A stretch of DNA of 64,000 nt from Endotrypanum monterogeii (Eukaryota > Euglenozoa > Kinetoplastea > Trypanosomatida > Trypanosomatidae), in the NCBI GenBank assembly GCA_000333855.2, contig CM007348.1:374264-438263 (forward strand), written 5' to 3'. Positions 11,453-22,125 of the stretch are shown here, piece by piece (within the stretch, counting starts at the first letter, position 1; each line of letters begins with the position of its first letter). The translations under genes were made by a program, and so were the position numbers. The notes under the pieces were generated by a model. It was not told the DNA's origin, made no database searches, and saw nothing but the letters and a program-made list of their open reading frames with translations.

Positions 11453-12322
11453 ATGTCGATACCGTCGTACATAGCGGTAGTGTCCGACATGGACGGTACA
11501 CTCCTCTTGCCTGACCACACACTTTCATACTTCACACGAAGTGTCGTCGACAAGTTGCAAAGCGAGCACCATATTCCGCTCATCTTGGCCACAGGGAGGC
11601 ACCACACAGATGTGCTGGCCACGAAACGGCGGATCGACCTGAAGGGTTATTTAATCACAAGCAACGGTGCACGTGCACATGACCCGGACGGTAATGTCAT
11701 CCTGAGGCGAGACATTGACCCTATCCTGGCGCGTGAGTTAGCTTGCATTGCTACTGGGTGGGAGGATATCACTACGTCTATTTATCAGGGGGACTACTGG
11801 TATATGAACCGTGACACCCCGGATTTGAGGGAATACTATCAAGAAAACAAGGAATATTTTTATCCGCGCATGTTTGACCCCGCATCCTTTGAGAGCTACG
11901 ACGGCGTCTACAAAGTGTATTACACCTCGGATAATCACTCTCGGCTGAAGGAGCTAGAGCAGATCATCAAAGAAAAGTATTCAGGTCAGGTTTACGTGGC
12001 ATACTCCCTGCTGAACTGTATGGAGGTGACGGCCATTGGCGTGAACAAGGGAATATCACTGGCCCAAGTGCTGAAAAACAGCATCTTCCCTAACGACCCT
12101 CGCAGTGGGGAGGAGTTGCTGAAGATGTGCATCGCCTTTGGCGATGGTGAGAATGACGCACAAATGCTCATGATGGCTGGCACTGGTTGTGTCATGGAAA
12201 ACGCCCAGGCGAGACTTCTCAATTCTCTGTCGATCGGTCAGCATTCGCATTTGCAAGTGATCGGCTCGAATGCAGACGACGGCGTCGCGCGGAAGCTCGT
12301 ACAAGTGTTTGGGCTGGAGTGA
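11453..12322 (+). CDS. HAD superfamily hydrolase, Cof/type IIB, copy 1
   Basis: The 289-residue product is a haloacid-dehalogenase-superfamily hydrolase, most likely a Mg-dependent phosphatase acting on a small phosphorylated metabolite. Motif I is DMDGT with nucleophile D12 and acid/base D14. Motif II is TSNGA with S70. Motif III lysine is K199 in GVNKG. Motif IV is GDGEND with D231 and D235. The cap lies between motifs II and III, about residues 85-190, as in Cof-type (C2B) enzymes. The spacing from D12 to S70 is 58 residues, the short form shared with copies 4 and 5. There is no signal or membrane segment, so a cytosolic place is likely. The substrate cannot be read from the sequence. Confidence 0.9.
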   Translation: MSIPSYIAVVSDMDGTLLLPDHTLSYFTRSVVDKLQSEHHIPLILATGRHHTDVLATKRRIDLKGYLITSNGARAHDPDGNVILRRDIDPILARELACIATGWEDITTSIYQGDYWYMNRDTPDLREYYQENKEYFYPRMFDPASFESYDGVYKVYYTSDNHSRLKELEQIIKEKYSGQVYVAYSLLNCMEVTAIGVNKGISLAQVLKNSIFPNDPRSGEELLKMCIAFGDGENDAQMLMMAGTGCVMENAQARLLNSLSIGQHSHLQVIGSNADDGVARKLVQVFGLE

Positions 12323-12492
12323 TGGGACTACATAGGCCCCAGAGCAATCAAAGGAAATGCGAGGGTACACGTGAAAACTACTAGGTGGTGTTTAGTCGCC
12401 TCTTTTCCGACTAGTGTTTCGCTGCCCTGCTCTGGACGACTGCGCCTTACCCAGTAATCTCTTCCCACCCCCCACCCACCCGCCATCGACTC

Positions 12493-12496
<4 letters not shown>

Positions 12497-12527
<31 letters not shown>
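12497..12527. repeat. (TA)n microsatellite
   Basis: About 15 uninterrupted AT units shortly before the N gap. Confidence 0.9.
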
Positions 12528-12530
<3 letters not shown>

Positions 12531-12612
12531 GGGGGCGTATTGTCTATTTTCTTTCTTGTTCTACTTGTTTGTCAGTATCTGCCTCGTCCTCTTCCGCACT
12601 AACTCCTCGACA

Positions 12613-12955
12613 NNNNNNNNNNNNNNNNNNNNNNNNNNNNNNNNNNNNNNNNNNNNNNNNNNNNNNNNNNNNNNNNNNNNNNNNNNNNNNNNNNNNNNNN
12701 NNNNNNNNNNNNNNNNNNNNNNNNNNNNNNNNNNNNNNNNNNNNNNNNNNNNNNNNNNNNNNNNNNNNNNNNNNNNNNNNNNNNNNNNNNNNNNNNNNNN
12801 NNNNNNNNNNNNNNNNNNNNNNNNNNNNNNNNNNNNNNNNNNNNNNNNNNNNNNNNNNNNNNNNNNNNNNNNNNNNNNNNNNNNNNNNNNNNNNNNNNNN
12901 NNNNNNNNNNNNNNNNNNNNNNNNNNNNNNNNNNNNNNNNNNNNNNNNNNNNNNN
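12613..12955. other. Assembly gap (343 N)
   Basis: A run of 343 unknown bases. TA-rich microsatellites lie within about 100 bases on both sides, a likely cause of the gap. Confidence 0.99.
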
Positions 12956-13028
12956 TTCAGTAGAAGACTTCTACCGACCCCCTTATCGAGGTCTCCTCTA
13001 CCCAGTGAAGCACTTATACATACGTCTA

Positions 13029-13031
<3 letters not shown>

Positions 13032-13064
<33 letters not shown>

Positions 13065-13084
13065 CTGTGTGTGTGTGTGTGTGT
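13032..13084. repeat. Composite (TA)n-(TG)n microsatellite
   Basis: About 15 TA units, a short spacer, then about 9 TG units. Confidence 0.9.
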
Positions 13085-14045
13085 ATCGATTTGCCTCAGT
13101 GCTGGTCAAACGCATCAAGAAAACAGCAACAAGAAATGAGAGTTCGAGTCGACAATACGTTTGGCAACTGCTGCTCTTGTACAGATCCACTGAGAAAGAT
13201 CTGCTAGGACTGAAATCGGGGGACAGGCGTGGGGACGATGGAGACAGAAAAGAGGTTTGCGTTGTCAGAATGCTTTTTTCCATTTTCATTACGGTTTCCT
13301 CAACTGTTATTTTTTTTTTTATATCGAGATGGCCGTGTGGGTCTGTAACTCTTTGTGCACTGCATGCGCGTGATTGCATATTTATTCACCATCCCTCTTC
13401 AATAGTGTCGCGTGCAAAGCCGCCTATACACACACATACTTAAAGGCATACAATCACGTATATGCATTGCCCATGAGGCTTATTTTAGTTTTTTACGCGA
13501 AAAACAAGAGATTTAAAAAAAAAGGGGGAATAAAGCGCTGATGCACACACACCTGCACATATATATGTTAAACAGATCTGCAGGAAGACTTCGCTCGCCA
13601 CGAGTGGGCGTAGGACTGCAAGTAGAGAGACAGGTGTGCTGGTGAAATCCAGAGGTCCTTCTCCCACTCTTGCGAAGCAGAAACGCAACGCAACGTGTAC
13701 TGGACACGTGCAACGCAGATTCATGTTGAACATCTTGCTGTAGGGAGGGAATATAACACGGTATTAGCGCCGATTTATGCCACTAACGTCTTTCACATTT
13801 TTTTTTCTATTCCAAGCAACCTTTCTTATTCTTCTTTTCCCATAGCCATCAGCGATCAGTGTTTCACCCTTTCCGGAAGGAACGAAGTGCTGTCTTACTT
13901 CATTGCTGTTGGTGTCATCAGACGTCGTGTAATCGACCCGCCGCTTTCTCGCGAGGTTATTTTTTTATTTTTCTTCTTCTGGAAGTGGGCTACCTCGTAT
14001 AAACTCGTCTGAAAACGGCTTCAAGCGTCACCAACACTTCGGAGC

Positions 14046-14086
14046 CTCCCCCTCCCCTGCCCCGTTGCCGCGTGTGCAATGCCACA
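14046..14086 (+). promoter_or_regulatory. Predicted spliced-leader acceptor of HAD copy 2
   Basis: A C-rich pyrimidine tract precedes AG at 14085-14086. The next ATG is 14183, supporting the full-length N-terminus. Confidence 0.45.
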
Positions 14087-14182
14087 GATTTTGTAGTGTT
14101 TTCGTTACCTCAAATTTCACGTGGGTCAGACGGTAGGCCCGGCGGAGACGCACGCTCTACTCTCAAGGTGGCTGTGTGACAC

Positions 14183-15235
14183 ATGCTCAACTCCCTCTGG
14201 CTCAGGGCCAGAACTTCGGTTGCGGGCGCTTGTGGCGCTGCTGTAGCGAGCTGCCCTCCGTTTCGCTTCGTTGCCTCTGACATGGACGGCACTGTCCTGT
14301 CACCGCACCACACGCTCAGCGAATACACAACAGAGACGCTGCGTCGACTCACACAAGAGCTCCATGTACCCTTTATTTTTGCTACTGGACGCGTGTACGC
14401 AGACGTTGCCATCATTCATCGGGAAATGCAACGCACTTTTGAGGCCCGTCGGCAGGAAGCACCGCTCACTCCAGCTACAACCGAGCCGCGCACTCCTACC
14501 TACATTATTAGCTCCAACGGCGCGGCCATCCACGACGCCGAAACAGGCGAGCTGGTGTACGAACATCCTGTTGATCCGGCCATTGTTCGTGAACTCTATC
14601 ATCTGCTTCCCGTCTCCGAAACGCGCATCAACACCGGGATCATTCAGGGTGAGCATTGGTTCTACCGCATGAACTGGGAGGAGATGTTGCGCTTCCACAA
14701 GCAATCGGGATATCGCTTTCGAGTTCTCGAGAGCATTCCAGAGAAGACAGCGATGAAGAGCACCGAAACAGAGGGCTTCCCGCCTGTGTCCTCGTCCGCC
14801 GTAGCTGGATGTCTCCACCATGTCCACAAGATATTCTTCTCGAGCTGGGATCGCCCGCGGTTGGAAAAATTGGAGGCAATGCTTCAGCAGCGCTACGGAA
14901 AGGACTTGACGGTGACCTTCTCATCGTCCTACAACGTTGACATCACCGGCAAGGGTGTAACGAAGGCTTCGGCTTTGGAGCGTCTCTACTCTGTGATGCC
15001 GCCGCTGCCGCATGAGGCGGCGTCCTCAGTGACAAGCGAGCAGCGCCTCAAGCACACAGTAGCTTTTGGTGATGATCTTAACGATGCGGCTATGCTCAAT
15101 AATGTGGGCCTCGGTTTCGTCATGGGTAACTGCAACCCCAAGCTAGTGGAGCGATGTCCTCATTTGAGTGTAATCCAGACAAACGCCGAGGATGGGGTGG
15201 CGCGCAAGCTGGCGGAGGTGTTCCACTTGGAATAA
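14183..15235 (+). CDS. HAD superfamily hydrolase, Cof/type IIB, copy 2
   Basis: The 350-residue product keeps all HAD catalytic positions: DMDGT with D33 and D35, SSNGA with S111, K261 in GVTKA, and GDDLND with D297 and D301. It differs from copy 1 in two ways. It has about 20 extra residues between the ATGR stretch (67-70) and motif II. Its cap also carries an aromatic stretch GEHWFYRMNW at 156-165 and a Ser/Thr-rich loop near 190-207. A 25-residue N-terminal extension (MLNSLWLRARTSV then Ala-rich) is basic, lacks acidic residues and could be a mitochondrial presequence; this is inference. It is closest in layout to copies 3 and 6. A phosphatase activity is likely, the substrate unknown. Confidence 0.9.
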   Translation: MLNSLWLRARTSVAGACGAAVASCPPFRFVASDMDGTVLSPHHTLSEYTTETLRRLTQELHVPFIFATGRVYADVAIIHREMQRTFEARRQEAPLTPATTEPRTPTYIISSNGAAIHDAETGELVYEHPVDPAIVRELYHLLPVSETRINTGIIQGEHWFYRMNWEEMLRFHKQSGYRFRVLESIPEKTAMKSTETEGFPPVSSSAVAGCLHHVHKIFFSSWDRPRLEKLEAMLQQRYGKDLTVTFSSSYNVDITGKGVTKASALERLYSVMPPLPHEAASSVTSEQRLKHTVAFGDDLNDAAMLNNVGLGFVMGNCNPKLVERCPHLSVIQTNAEDGVARKLAEVFHLE

Positions 15236-16972
15236 CTCTTCACACTCGAGGAGAGAGAGCACCTTTGAGGTTTCCTGACACACACACACACACACACAGA
15301 GGAAGAATAAAAAAATCAACAACCTAAACGGGTAAAAAAAAAGTAGCAGCAGAGTGCACCCATGACGTCGCCGTCAATGGTTAGCACTCGTGACCGCTTC
15401 ACCAGAGAACAGGGCCAAAGGGCACTATTTTCCCCGTATCATCACAATGCCTACACGCTATACATCAAAGACCCTCATACATCCTAGCACCACACCGGGG
15501 CACGTGCCTGTGTTTCCCGCTCTCAGTGGTTGTACTGCGTTGTGGAATCATAACCCTCTCCCTCGTTTCACGTTATGCATGTCCTTATATCGATGACATC
15601 ATGTGAAAGGTGATAAGAAGTGGTTGCATACCTTAGCAGATGTCGTGGTGGTGGCATAAATCTTTTTTGTTTTTTGTGAGCGGGAGAGGAGGCCAAGGGT
15701 AGGCAGTTCTGTAGCAATGTGCTCAGCGACCCCGTATTATTCTTTCAGCGTGCTCTATGGCTTGCGAGGGAATTTAGTATGTTTCCTTTTTTTCCCTTTT
15801 CGATTCGCTGGGCTACTGGCGCATAACAGACATTCTGAAAAGAGGAGGAGACCGCTCCAGCTCAGTCATCACCTCGGTAACATGCGACGACTGTGCCACA
15901 CTCAGGACGGAAGATGGCCCCCCCCCTCTCCTTCTCCCTCCTCTTCTCCCCCCCCCCCTCCGACTCCTCTTCCATGGCTATGTAAGTGCACTAATCATCA
16001 TGCGGATGTATACCACTTTTGTGATCTGTTTTCCCTTTTAACTCAAGAGTGCAGCAGGAGTATATATTTATATATATTATAGAATATATAAACTTGGACA
16101 AAAAAAAAGAATTTGGATTGTTCCCATTTCTTCTTACTTGGCACACCGCTTCTCATGCATCCTTTGATGTGATGGCTTTGTGTGTGTATTTCATTAGCTC
16201 TTTTTCTCTCTGTGGATGTGTGTCGGATCCTTTTCTTTCTTTAAAAATGCCCACTTTCTTCGCAGACCAGGTTTGATCGCAAAAAAAAAAAAAGACGGAC
16301 ACACTTATGGTGGAAACACGCAGATGCCCTTATTCCCTACTCCTGAAGTGCCACAGACACACACACACACACACACAATTCTATAAAACTGCTGATACTA
16401 TTATTATACGGAGCGCGTGTCGGGATGTGGTCACCACTACTTTTTTTTTTTTAGCCGTTAGGAATAGCTTTGTGTGTCACATCATGTCCTTTCTCACCTC
16501 GACTGACTGTTCCCGTTCCTCGTTGTATTCCCCTCCCCCCCCCCGAAATATTACGAATGAGAATACCTACGTGTGTCTGTGTATGTGTGTCCTGCACACG
16601 GTAGAGACGCTTTTGATCAACTTATTCTTTTCCTTTTCTCTACCTACGGACTCTTCGCCCAACCTCTGCTGACGACTGGAATACCGGTTCTACACACTGT
16701 CGGTGGCACGCACCCCTCCACGAAATCCCTCCCACCACCACCAACAGATCTCACCTTGCTTCATGATTGAGGGTAACAAGAATTTCTATAATAAACTACG
16801 AAAGAATAGTCATCCTGAACTTTTTTTTTGGGGGGGTTGATATTCACGAAAGATTATGCCAAACGTACTCGACGGCTAGTCGATCTCTCTCTTTCTCTCT
16901 TTTTTTTTTTTGTCGACTGGTGAGGAGAGGGCAGCACTTTTCTTCTTTCCGCGGTGCACTCAAAAAAAAAAA
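15236..16972. other. Intergenic region between HAD copies 2 and 3
   Basis: No gene is supported. It holds a CA repeat near 15282-15298, C-rich pyrimidine tracts at 15919-15970, a CA repeat near 16356-16377, and the tract leading to the copy 3 acceptor. Confidence 0.5.
16884..16924 (+). promoter_or_regulatory. Predicted spliced-leader acceptor of HAD copy 3
   Basis: A CT/T tract at 16884-16911 is followed by AG at 16923-16924. The first ATG after it is 16973, preceded immediately by a run of twelve A. Confidence 0.6.
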
Positions 16973-17974
16973 ATGCCCGCTCTGTTTCGTTACGTCATCA
17001 CTGATATGGATGGCACATTGCTTTCGTCGGACCATCTCGTGAGCGACTACACCCGAGACACTCTCAAAATACTAGTTCATCAGTATGGAGTAACACTCAT
17101 TGTGGCGACAGGTCGTAGCTACTCCGATGTGCGTGTAATCGCTGAGAACCTTCAGCGCCACATTTGGGGCGATGACATCATGAGGTGCCGAGAGCGGGCG
17201 TGTACGAGTTTGGCAAGTGCCCCGGCGTTCTACTTGCTCACCTCGAATGGCGCTGTGGTGCACAACGGCATCACCCACGAAGTGTTGTTTCATACGGCAA
17301 TTGATCCCACGTTGGCGGAGCAACTTTTCAGGATGCTTCCCTGTGACGAGGAGGTGGTGAATACAAACGCCTACCAGCATGAGAGATGGGTATGTCGTAT
17401 CAACTGGCCAGAAATGATGAACGCGAACAAGGAAAGTGGTTTTCGCTTCTTTCACATAGAAAATCCACCGCCCCTCCTGAGAGACACAACAGACTCCGCA
17501 ACGCAGTCTGCGAAGCCCACAGGGTCGGGAATAGAGACGGGGGATTACACCGGTATTACCAAAATTTTCTTCATCTCAGACGATGCCAACCGCTTGCGGA
17601 CTCTAGCCGAGGAGGTGCAAGGTCTAGTCGATGCCAAGGGTGGCTCAGCAGTATCACTGACCTTCTCAACGACGGACTGCTTAGATATCATGGCCGAGGG
17701 AGTGACGAAAGGAAAGGCGCTCAAGAATCTTTTCAGGGCTATCCTTCCCTCGCAGGATAATGTCGATGTCGTCGCTGAAGCTCTTGCACAGTCCATCGCG
17801 TTTGGTGATGGCCTGAACGATGAGGAGATGCTCACCACAGCTGGAAAGGGGTGTATCATGAGAAACGCGAACCCAAAGCTAATCCATCTGCACCCAGAAC
17901 TTGAGGTGATACACTCCAACACCGATGATGGTGTAGCAAAAAAGCTCCGAAGTGTGTTTGATTTTTCATCGTAG
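16973..17974 (+). CDS. HAD superfamily hydrolase, Cof/type IIB, copy 3
   Basis: The 333-residue product has DMDGT with D11 and D13, TSNGA with S91, K246 in GVTKG, and GDGLND with D279 and D283. All positions needed for the phosphoaspartate mechanism are present. The motif I to II distance is 80 residues, so it carries a 22-residue insert compared with copies 1, 4 and 5; the insert contains Trp and Cys residues. The cap includes HERWVCRINWPEM near 136-148, matching the aromatic stretch of copy 2, then a Thr/Ser/Pro-rich loop near 164-190. ATG 16973 is chosen because the upstream in-frame codons contain no ATG. Soluble, with no targeting signal seen. Confidence 0.9.
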   Translation: MPALFRYVITDMDGTLLSSDHLVSDYTRDTLKILVHQYGVTLIVATGRSYSDVRVIAENLQRHIWGDDIMRCRERACTSLASAPAFYLLTSNGAVVHNGITHEVLFHTAIDPTLAEQLFRMLPCDEEVVNTNAYQHERWVCRINWPEMMNANKESGFRFFHIENPPPLLRDTTDSATQSAKPTGSGIETGDYTGITKIFFISDDANRLRTLAEEVQGLVDAKGGSAVSLTFSTTDCLDIMAEGVTKGKALKNLFRAILPSQDNVDVVAEALAQSIAFGDGLNDEEMLTTAGKGCIMRNANPKLIHLHPELEVIHSNTDDGVAKKLRSVFDFSS

Positions 17975-18043
17975 CGAAGCGCGTATTGAGGCAACTCAAC
18001 AAGTAACCCTCCCCCTCCTCGGTTCTATTTCTACTCGTAGTGG

Positions 18044-18045
<2 letters not shown>

Positions 18046-18077
<32 letters not shown>
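18046..18077. repeat. (TG)n microsatellite
   Basis: About 16 TG units in the 3' flank of HAD copy 3. Confidence 0.9.
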
Positions 18078-18083
<6 letters not shown>

Positions 18084-20573
18084 TCCCACCATTTTTTTTT
18101 GTTGTTTTGATTTTCATCATTCCTCTTTCTGTACCTTTTTCAGCCTTTGAAGGCTTTTTTCTGCATATCGACACAGATGATTGGTTATTATTATGGGTTA
18201 TTATTATTATTATTATTATTTTTAATGGCGCATTTGTAATGTCTTGTCTCCTACTGTGGTGGACGTATCCTTCGTGCCTCTGCTAAGTATTATTCCAGCG
18301 ATACATCCCTTTTTTTTTCCTTCTCGTTACCACACTGTCCAGAGCGGGGTGGGAAATTGTTTTTTTTAATTTTTTTTTCCTCCCCCGTCTCGCTAGTGAT
18401 TTTGCCTTTGCATCTTCAGCGTCTCGAAAAGGTTCACCAAGGAAGGGCAGCAGTCACGTCCTCGTGACGTCCCTTCGAGGTGTGGAGGTGACATCCATGG
18501 CCAAGAGGCGACACACCTTCACAGTGTCTGTACATGTGCGTGTGCTGTCAACAGGGAATGGGCAGATGTACTATCTGTTACCAGGAAAGGCCCCACAGCA
18601 CGCATGAGTGAGTCACCTGGAAAGGAGTACTGGAGGTCGATAACAGCGGCGGGAGTCTTCTATAAGTGTTGAGGACTACCCGAGGGACAAAACACTGCTC
18701 AATTGCAATATGCATATGTATATATGCGCCTCTCCCTTATTCATTGTAGTCGCTGTTTTTCCTTTTCCATTAGGCTGTGTGTGTGGTTTCCATGCCCCGA
18801 GACGGATACAAACGTAGGGTCTTCAAGCCGAGCACGGAAGGAAAATAGAGACCGACATACGATATATAAAGATGCCACACATGTTCTTTAAAAATATATA
18901 TTGCGTTTTCCATGTGCGGATGTGCTTAGGATTTTTGAAAGTAGCTATCGCCTTCCTCCCTTCTTCTCACCCTTCCTCATTTTTTTTTTCCCTGTCGAGC
19001 TGCGCAACTACCCTCCGTTCGGCCGCTTTTCCCTTCTTCCCTTCCCTGCTGGGAATGGGTGAAGTCCATGGAGAGGCACCCTCTGATCTCTTCCTTCCAT
19101 GTCTCTCTCACCCCCTCTCTCCCTCCAACCTATCTGCAGGACCTCTCCCTACAGTACCAACCTCTCATGCGTCTCACTTTTTTCTACGCATCATAAACTT
19201 TCTCTCCACTGTGCTGTTCAGTTGTCTACATATCCATCTGTACGCACGCATTGTGGCTTGTGACGACGCTTCTTCGCTCCAGGGTGATTCAAAGGTGCGC
19301 GTGCGTCCACCGATCACGTCATGCGCCAGACCAAGATCTCCTCCTCCCCGACTGCCCTGGGGCACTTGCTGGGGAATCAAGGGCAACATCCTATCCAACT
19401 GGAAATGCATTACCGATCTATCGGGTAATCTAGTTGTGTTTTCTTCCTGTCTCCTTTTATTTTTTGAAGGAAATCTGCGACCGCGGCTGTTGGTGAGCGT
19501 CATTCGTTTCCTGTTGTTACCTTGATGATCGTCGTGAAACCCCGGAGGAGTGGGAATGGTCATTAGTCGATCAAAAAAAAAAAAAGATGTTCTCGCTTGA
19601 GTGTATATTCTCACGCATCCACACGTCACTAGCTACATCAAATTGTTTTTTTTTAACAAAAAAAAACGTGGATGGTTCGCAGACTACAGAGACGATAAGG
19701 TGTGAGTAGTCGATGACTGTGTCGTACTTCAGGCTTGTAAAGACTGTGGTGACTTTTTTTTTTCAAAACCCCAGTATTCATCTGGTGCTGTAGCGACAAG
19801 ACGGTGTGTTACCCTCATCATTACTGACATGTCACTCAGGTGACATCAAAAAAAAACCTGACCTCACTCGCTCCTTTTGTGTGTGTGTGTGTGTGTGTGT
19901 GTATTGGGGACGTGAGGTGAAATTATCCGCTTTGAAACAAAAATGAATTCTGCTGTTTACCAACCGCTCGCCGCACTTTGCTTCCTAGATGAGTCTATGA
20001 AAAGGGAAATTAATTTAAACAAGCAGTCCTGTCAAGGGGAGAAAACACGCGCGTGCAACTTAGGGAAGGAGGCGAAAAGAAGGGCTTTGTGATTCCAGCC
20101 AGGTTAACAAACCTGGCTCAGGCGCACAACGATTCTTTCACTGAAAATATCTCTCTTTACAAGGAGGGAAACCTACGGGCCGATACGCATACAACTAATC
20201 TATACAAGTCTACAATGTGTCTCCAAAACTAATGATTGAGAGCACTGGCTTATTTCCGCTTTTCCTGCTTGACACCTTTCCCTCCCCATCTCCATGTTTT
20301 TCTTCTGCCCACATCTCTGCTGCCTCTCCCACCCTCCATCTCCCAAAACTAATTTTATTTTTTTTCGATCGTTGAAGGTGAACCTGTATATATATATATA
20401 TATACAAACACCTGAAAGTCCTCCCGAGGGGAATAGTTTCTTCGGCGACCAGTCGTCTTGTATTGCGAAACATTTTTCTGTAGCTTTATATATTCATATA
20501 TACGTATAACTAGCCAATTTGTTTTTCCGCAGAACGTTCCTTCGCAGCGTTTGCCAAGAAATTTACTTGTTGA

Positions 20574-20601
20574 ATTTTTCTGCTTCGCCCCTTCTCCACA
20601 G
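20574..20601 (+). promoter_or_regulatory. Predicted spliced-leader acceptor of HAD copy 4
   Basis: A pyrimidine tract ends in CACAG at 20597-20601. The first ATG after it is 20635, giving a leader of about 33 bases. Confidence 0.65.
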
Positions 20602-20634
20602 TTTCCCCTGTAAAGGCACGACAGGAAAAAGAAA

Positions 20635-21522
20635 ATGGTGTCGTCAACGATAAAAGCGGTTTTCGCGGACATGGATGGTACCTTGTACGATTCTCACCAT
20701 GACATGAGCCCGCGCACATTGAGGACGCTGCATGCCCTCAAAGAGAAGAATGTTGCACTCGTTGTAGCTACAGGGCGCTCATTCCCTGATGTCTTCGCGA
20801 ACCTCTCTAAATTGAATTTATCTCCTGATTTTATAATCACGAGCAATGGGGCTCGCGTCCATGATGCCCAGCATAACATTGTGTTTGCGTGTGATATGCC
20901 TGCTGAGAGTGTATGTCGTCTTTTCCAGCTCTCCCCGCACCTGACGGACGATGGCCTCATTGATTCACACACCCCTCCTCGGCAGATTTCATACAACATC
21001 AACTGCAAGGAGCGATGGCTTACCAACAAGTTGATCCCAGAGTACACCGCTGCTTTTCACCCCTCCTTTGCCCCCGAGCAGGTGAACCCGATGGAGCAGA
21101 CACCCGAGACGCTCGAGGGCACGCACAGCATGTGGGTACGGGGCGCGCATGCGGATTTGGTGAGTGTGAAGCGGTACATTGACCGGGAACTGTCTCAGGG
21201 CATCGGGTGTGTCTTCGCATTACCGTTCATTCTCGACTGTTTTAAGAAGGGTATGAACAAAGGGGTTGCGATGGACCGGGTCTGCAAGCACCTCGGCATT
21301 GATCACAGGGAGACCATAGCGTTTGGTGATGGCATGAATGATGTTCAAATGCTCAGAGCAGCGGGACATGGCTTTGTTATGGGGAATGCAGCAGACATGA
21401 TGAAGCAAGCCGTATCAGAGCTCCCCGTTATTAACTCGAATGATGAGGACGGCGTCGCCCTTAAGCTTGAGGAACTCCTCTTGGCCGGCGCCTTTAGTGG
21501 GTGCCCTCGGAGTAGCGAGTAG
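20635..21522 (+). CDS. HAD superfamily hydrolase, Cof/type IIB, copy 4
   Basis: The 295-residue product has DMDGT with D12 and D14, TSNGA with S70, K209 in GMNKG, and GDGMND with D232 and D236. The motif I to II spacing is 58 residues, identical to copies 1 and 5. Its cap resembles that of copy 5: both share a Pro-Lys/Arg-x-Ile segment, then an Asn-rich stretch ending in W-L-T (here RWLT at 127-130), and a later H-x-x-W/V-W segment. The nearest relative is therefore copy 5, although GP63 now lies between them. No signal peptide is seen. The substrate is unknown. Confidence 0.9.
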   Translation: MVSSTIKAVFADMDGTLYDSHHDMSPRTLRTLHALKEKNVALVVATGRSFPDVFANLSKLNLSPDFIITSNGARVHDAQHNIVFACDMPAESVCRLFQLSPHLTDDGLIDSHTPPRQISYNINCKERWLTNKLIPEYTAAFHPSFAPEQVNPMEQTPETLEGTHSMWVRGAHADLVSVKRYIDRELSQGIGCVFALPFILDCFKKGMNKGVAMDRVCKHLGIDHRETIAFGDGMNDVQMLRAAGHGFVMGNAADMMKQAVSELPVINSNDEDGVALKLEELLLAGAFSGCPRSSE

Positions 21523-21951
21523 GTGGGGCCGGTATGTGTTTGAAGCAGGTTAAGTGCGCCGTGAAGTTGTATTCGCCTTCACGCACAACCGCTATGTTTG
21601 TCTTCTATGATTGACGATAGCAGTACCTGGGTGACTTGGCTTGCCCCCCTCCCTTTCTCTTCCATTATGTCGTGTCTCACCTGAAAAGTGGCTACCTATC
21701 TATGCATCAACTATGGAATACCAAGTGAGAGCACGCTTCTCCCGCCTCCTCCTCCTCCTCCTCTTTCCCTACCCTGTTATGACTCGGTCTTTACGCCTCG
21801 CTCTCTGCTTTCATTTCGCCTCATCTCTCGTAGAGAAGGAATTAATTATAATGTTTGAGAGGATATTTTGATCGAAGCCGAAACCCGGGCAGGCAAGGCT
21901 CCCTCCCCTCTCCCCCGCCCCGTCCTCGGCGTAAAAATCCCTCTTTTCTTT

Positions 21952-21954
<3 letters not shown>

Positions 21955-21982
<28 letters not shown>
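21955..21982. repeat. (TG)n microsatellite
   Basis: About 14 GT units. Confidence 0.9.
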
Positions 21983-22088
21983 CAAGGGAAAAGAGCGTGG
22001 GAGGGGAAAATAAAAGGAACCGACAAAGTATCGTAATACTACTACTGTATCCATTGTTCCTTCTCGGATATATATATATATATATGTA

Positions 22089-22125
22089 TTCCCGACAGCT
22101 AAGATTGCAGTGGTGCTGTCGGGAA
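22089..22125. repeat. Inverted repeat, 11-bp arms
   Basis: Arms at 22089-22099 and 22115-22125 are perfect reverse complements around a 15-base loop. In RNA from the cluster this would form a GC-rich hairpin in the HAD copy 4 3' region or the spacer. Confidence 0.8.

Larger units (their letters stand above)
12323..14182. other. Intergenic region with assembly gap
   Basis: No gene is visible. It contains a TA repeat at 12497-12527, a 343-base run of N at 12613-12955, and a TA-TG composite repeat at 13032-13084. The gap is long enough to hide repeat sequence but not another HAD gene of the sizes seen here. Confidence 0.5.
17975..20634. other. 2.7-kb gene-free spacer
   Basis: No gene is supported. 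It contains a TG repeat at 18046-18077, a TTA trinucleotide run near 18199-18220, a balanced-composition block at about 18420-18680 that may be decayed repeat, a TG repeat at 19879-19903, a 9-bp-stem hairpin at 20097-20118, and a TA run at 20388-20404. The open frame at 18872-19525 is low-complexity and was rejected. Confidence 0.5.

Noticed and set aside
18450..18475. Six-bp-stem hairpin near 18452-18467 as a regulatory element
   Set aside because: The stem is too short to be remarkable in a 2.7-kb spacer.
18872..19525. 217-codon plus-strand open frame
   Set aside because: The translation is mostly Ser/Pro/Leu/Phe from pyrimidine-rich DNA and lacks any motif.
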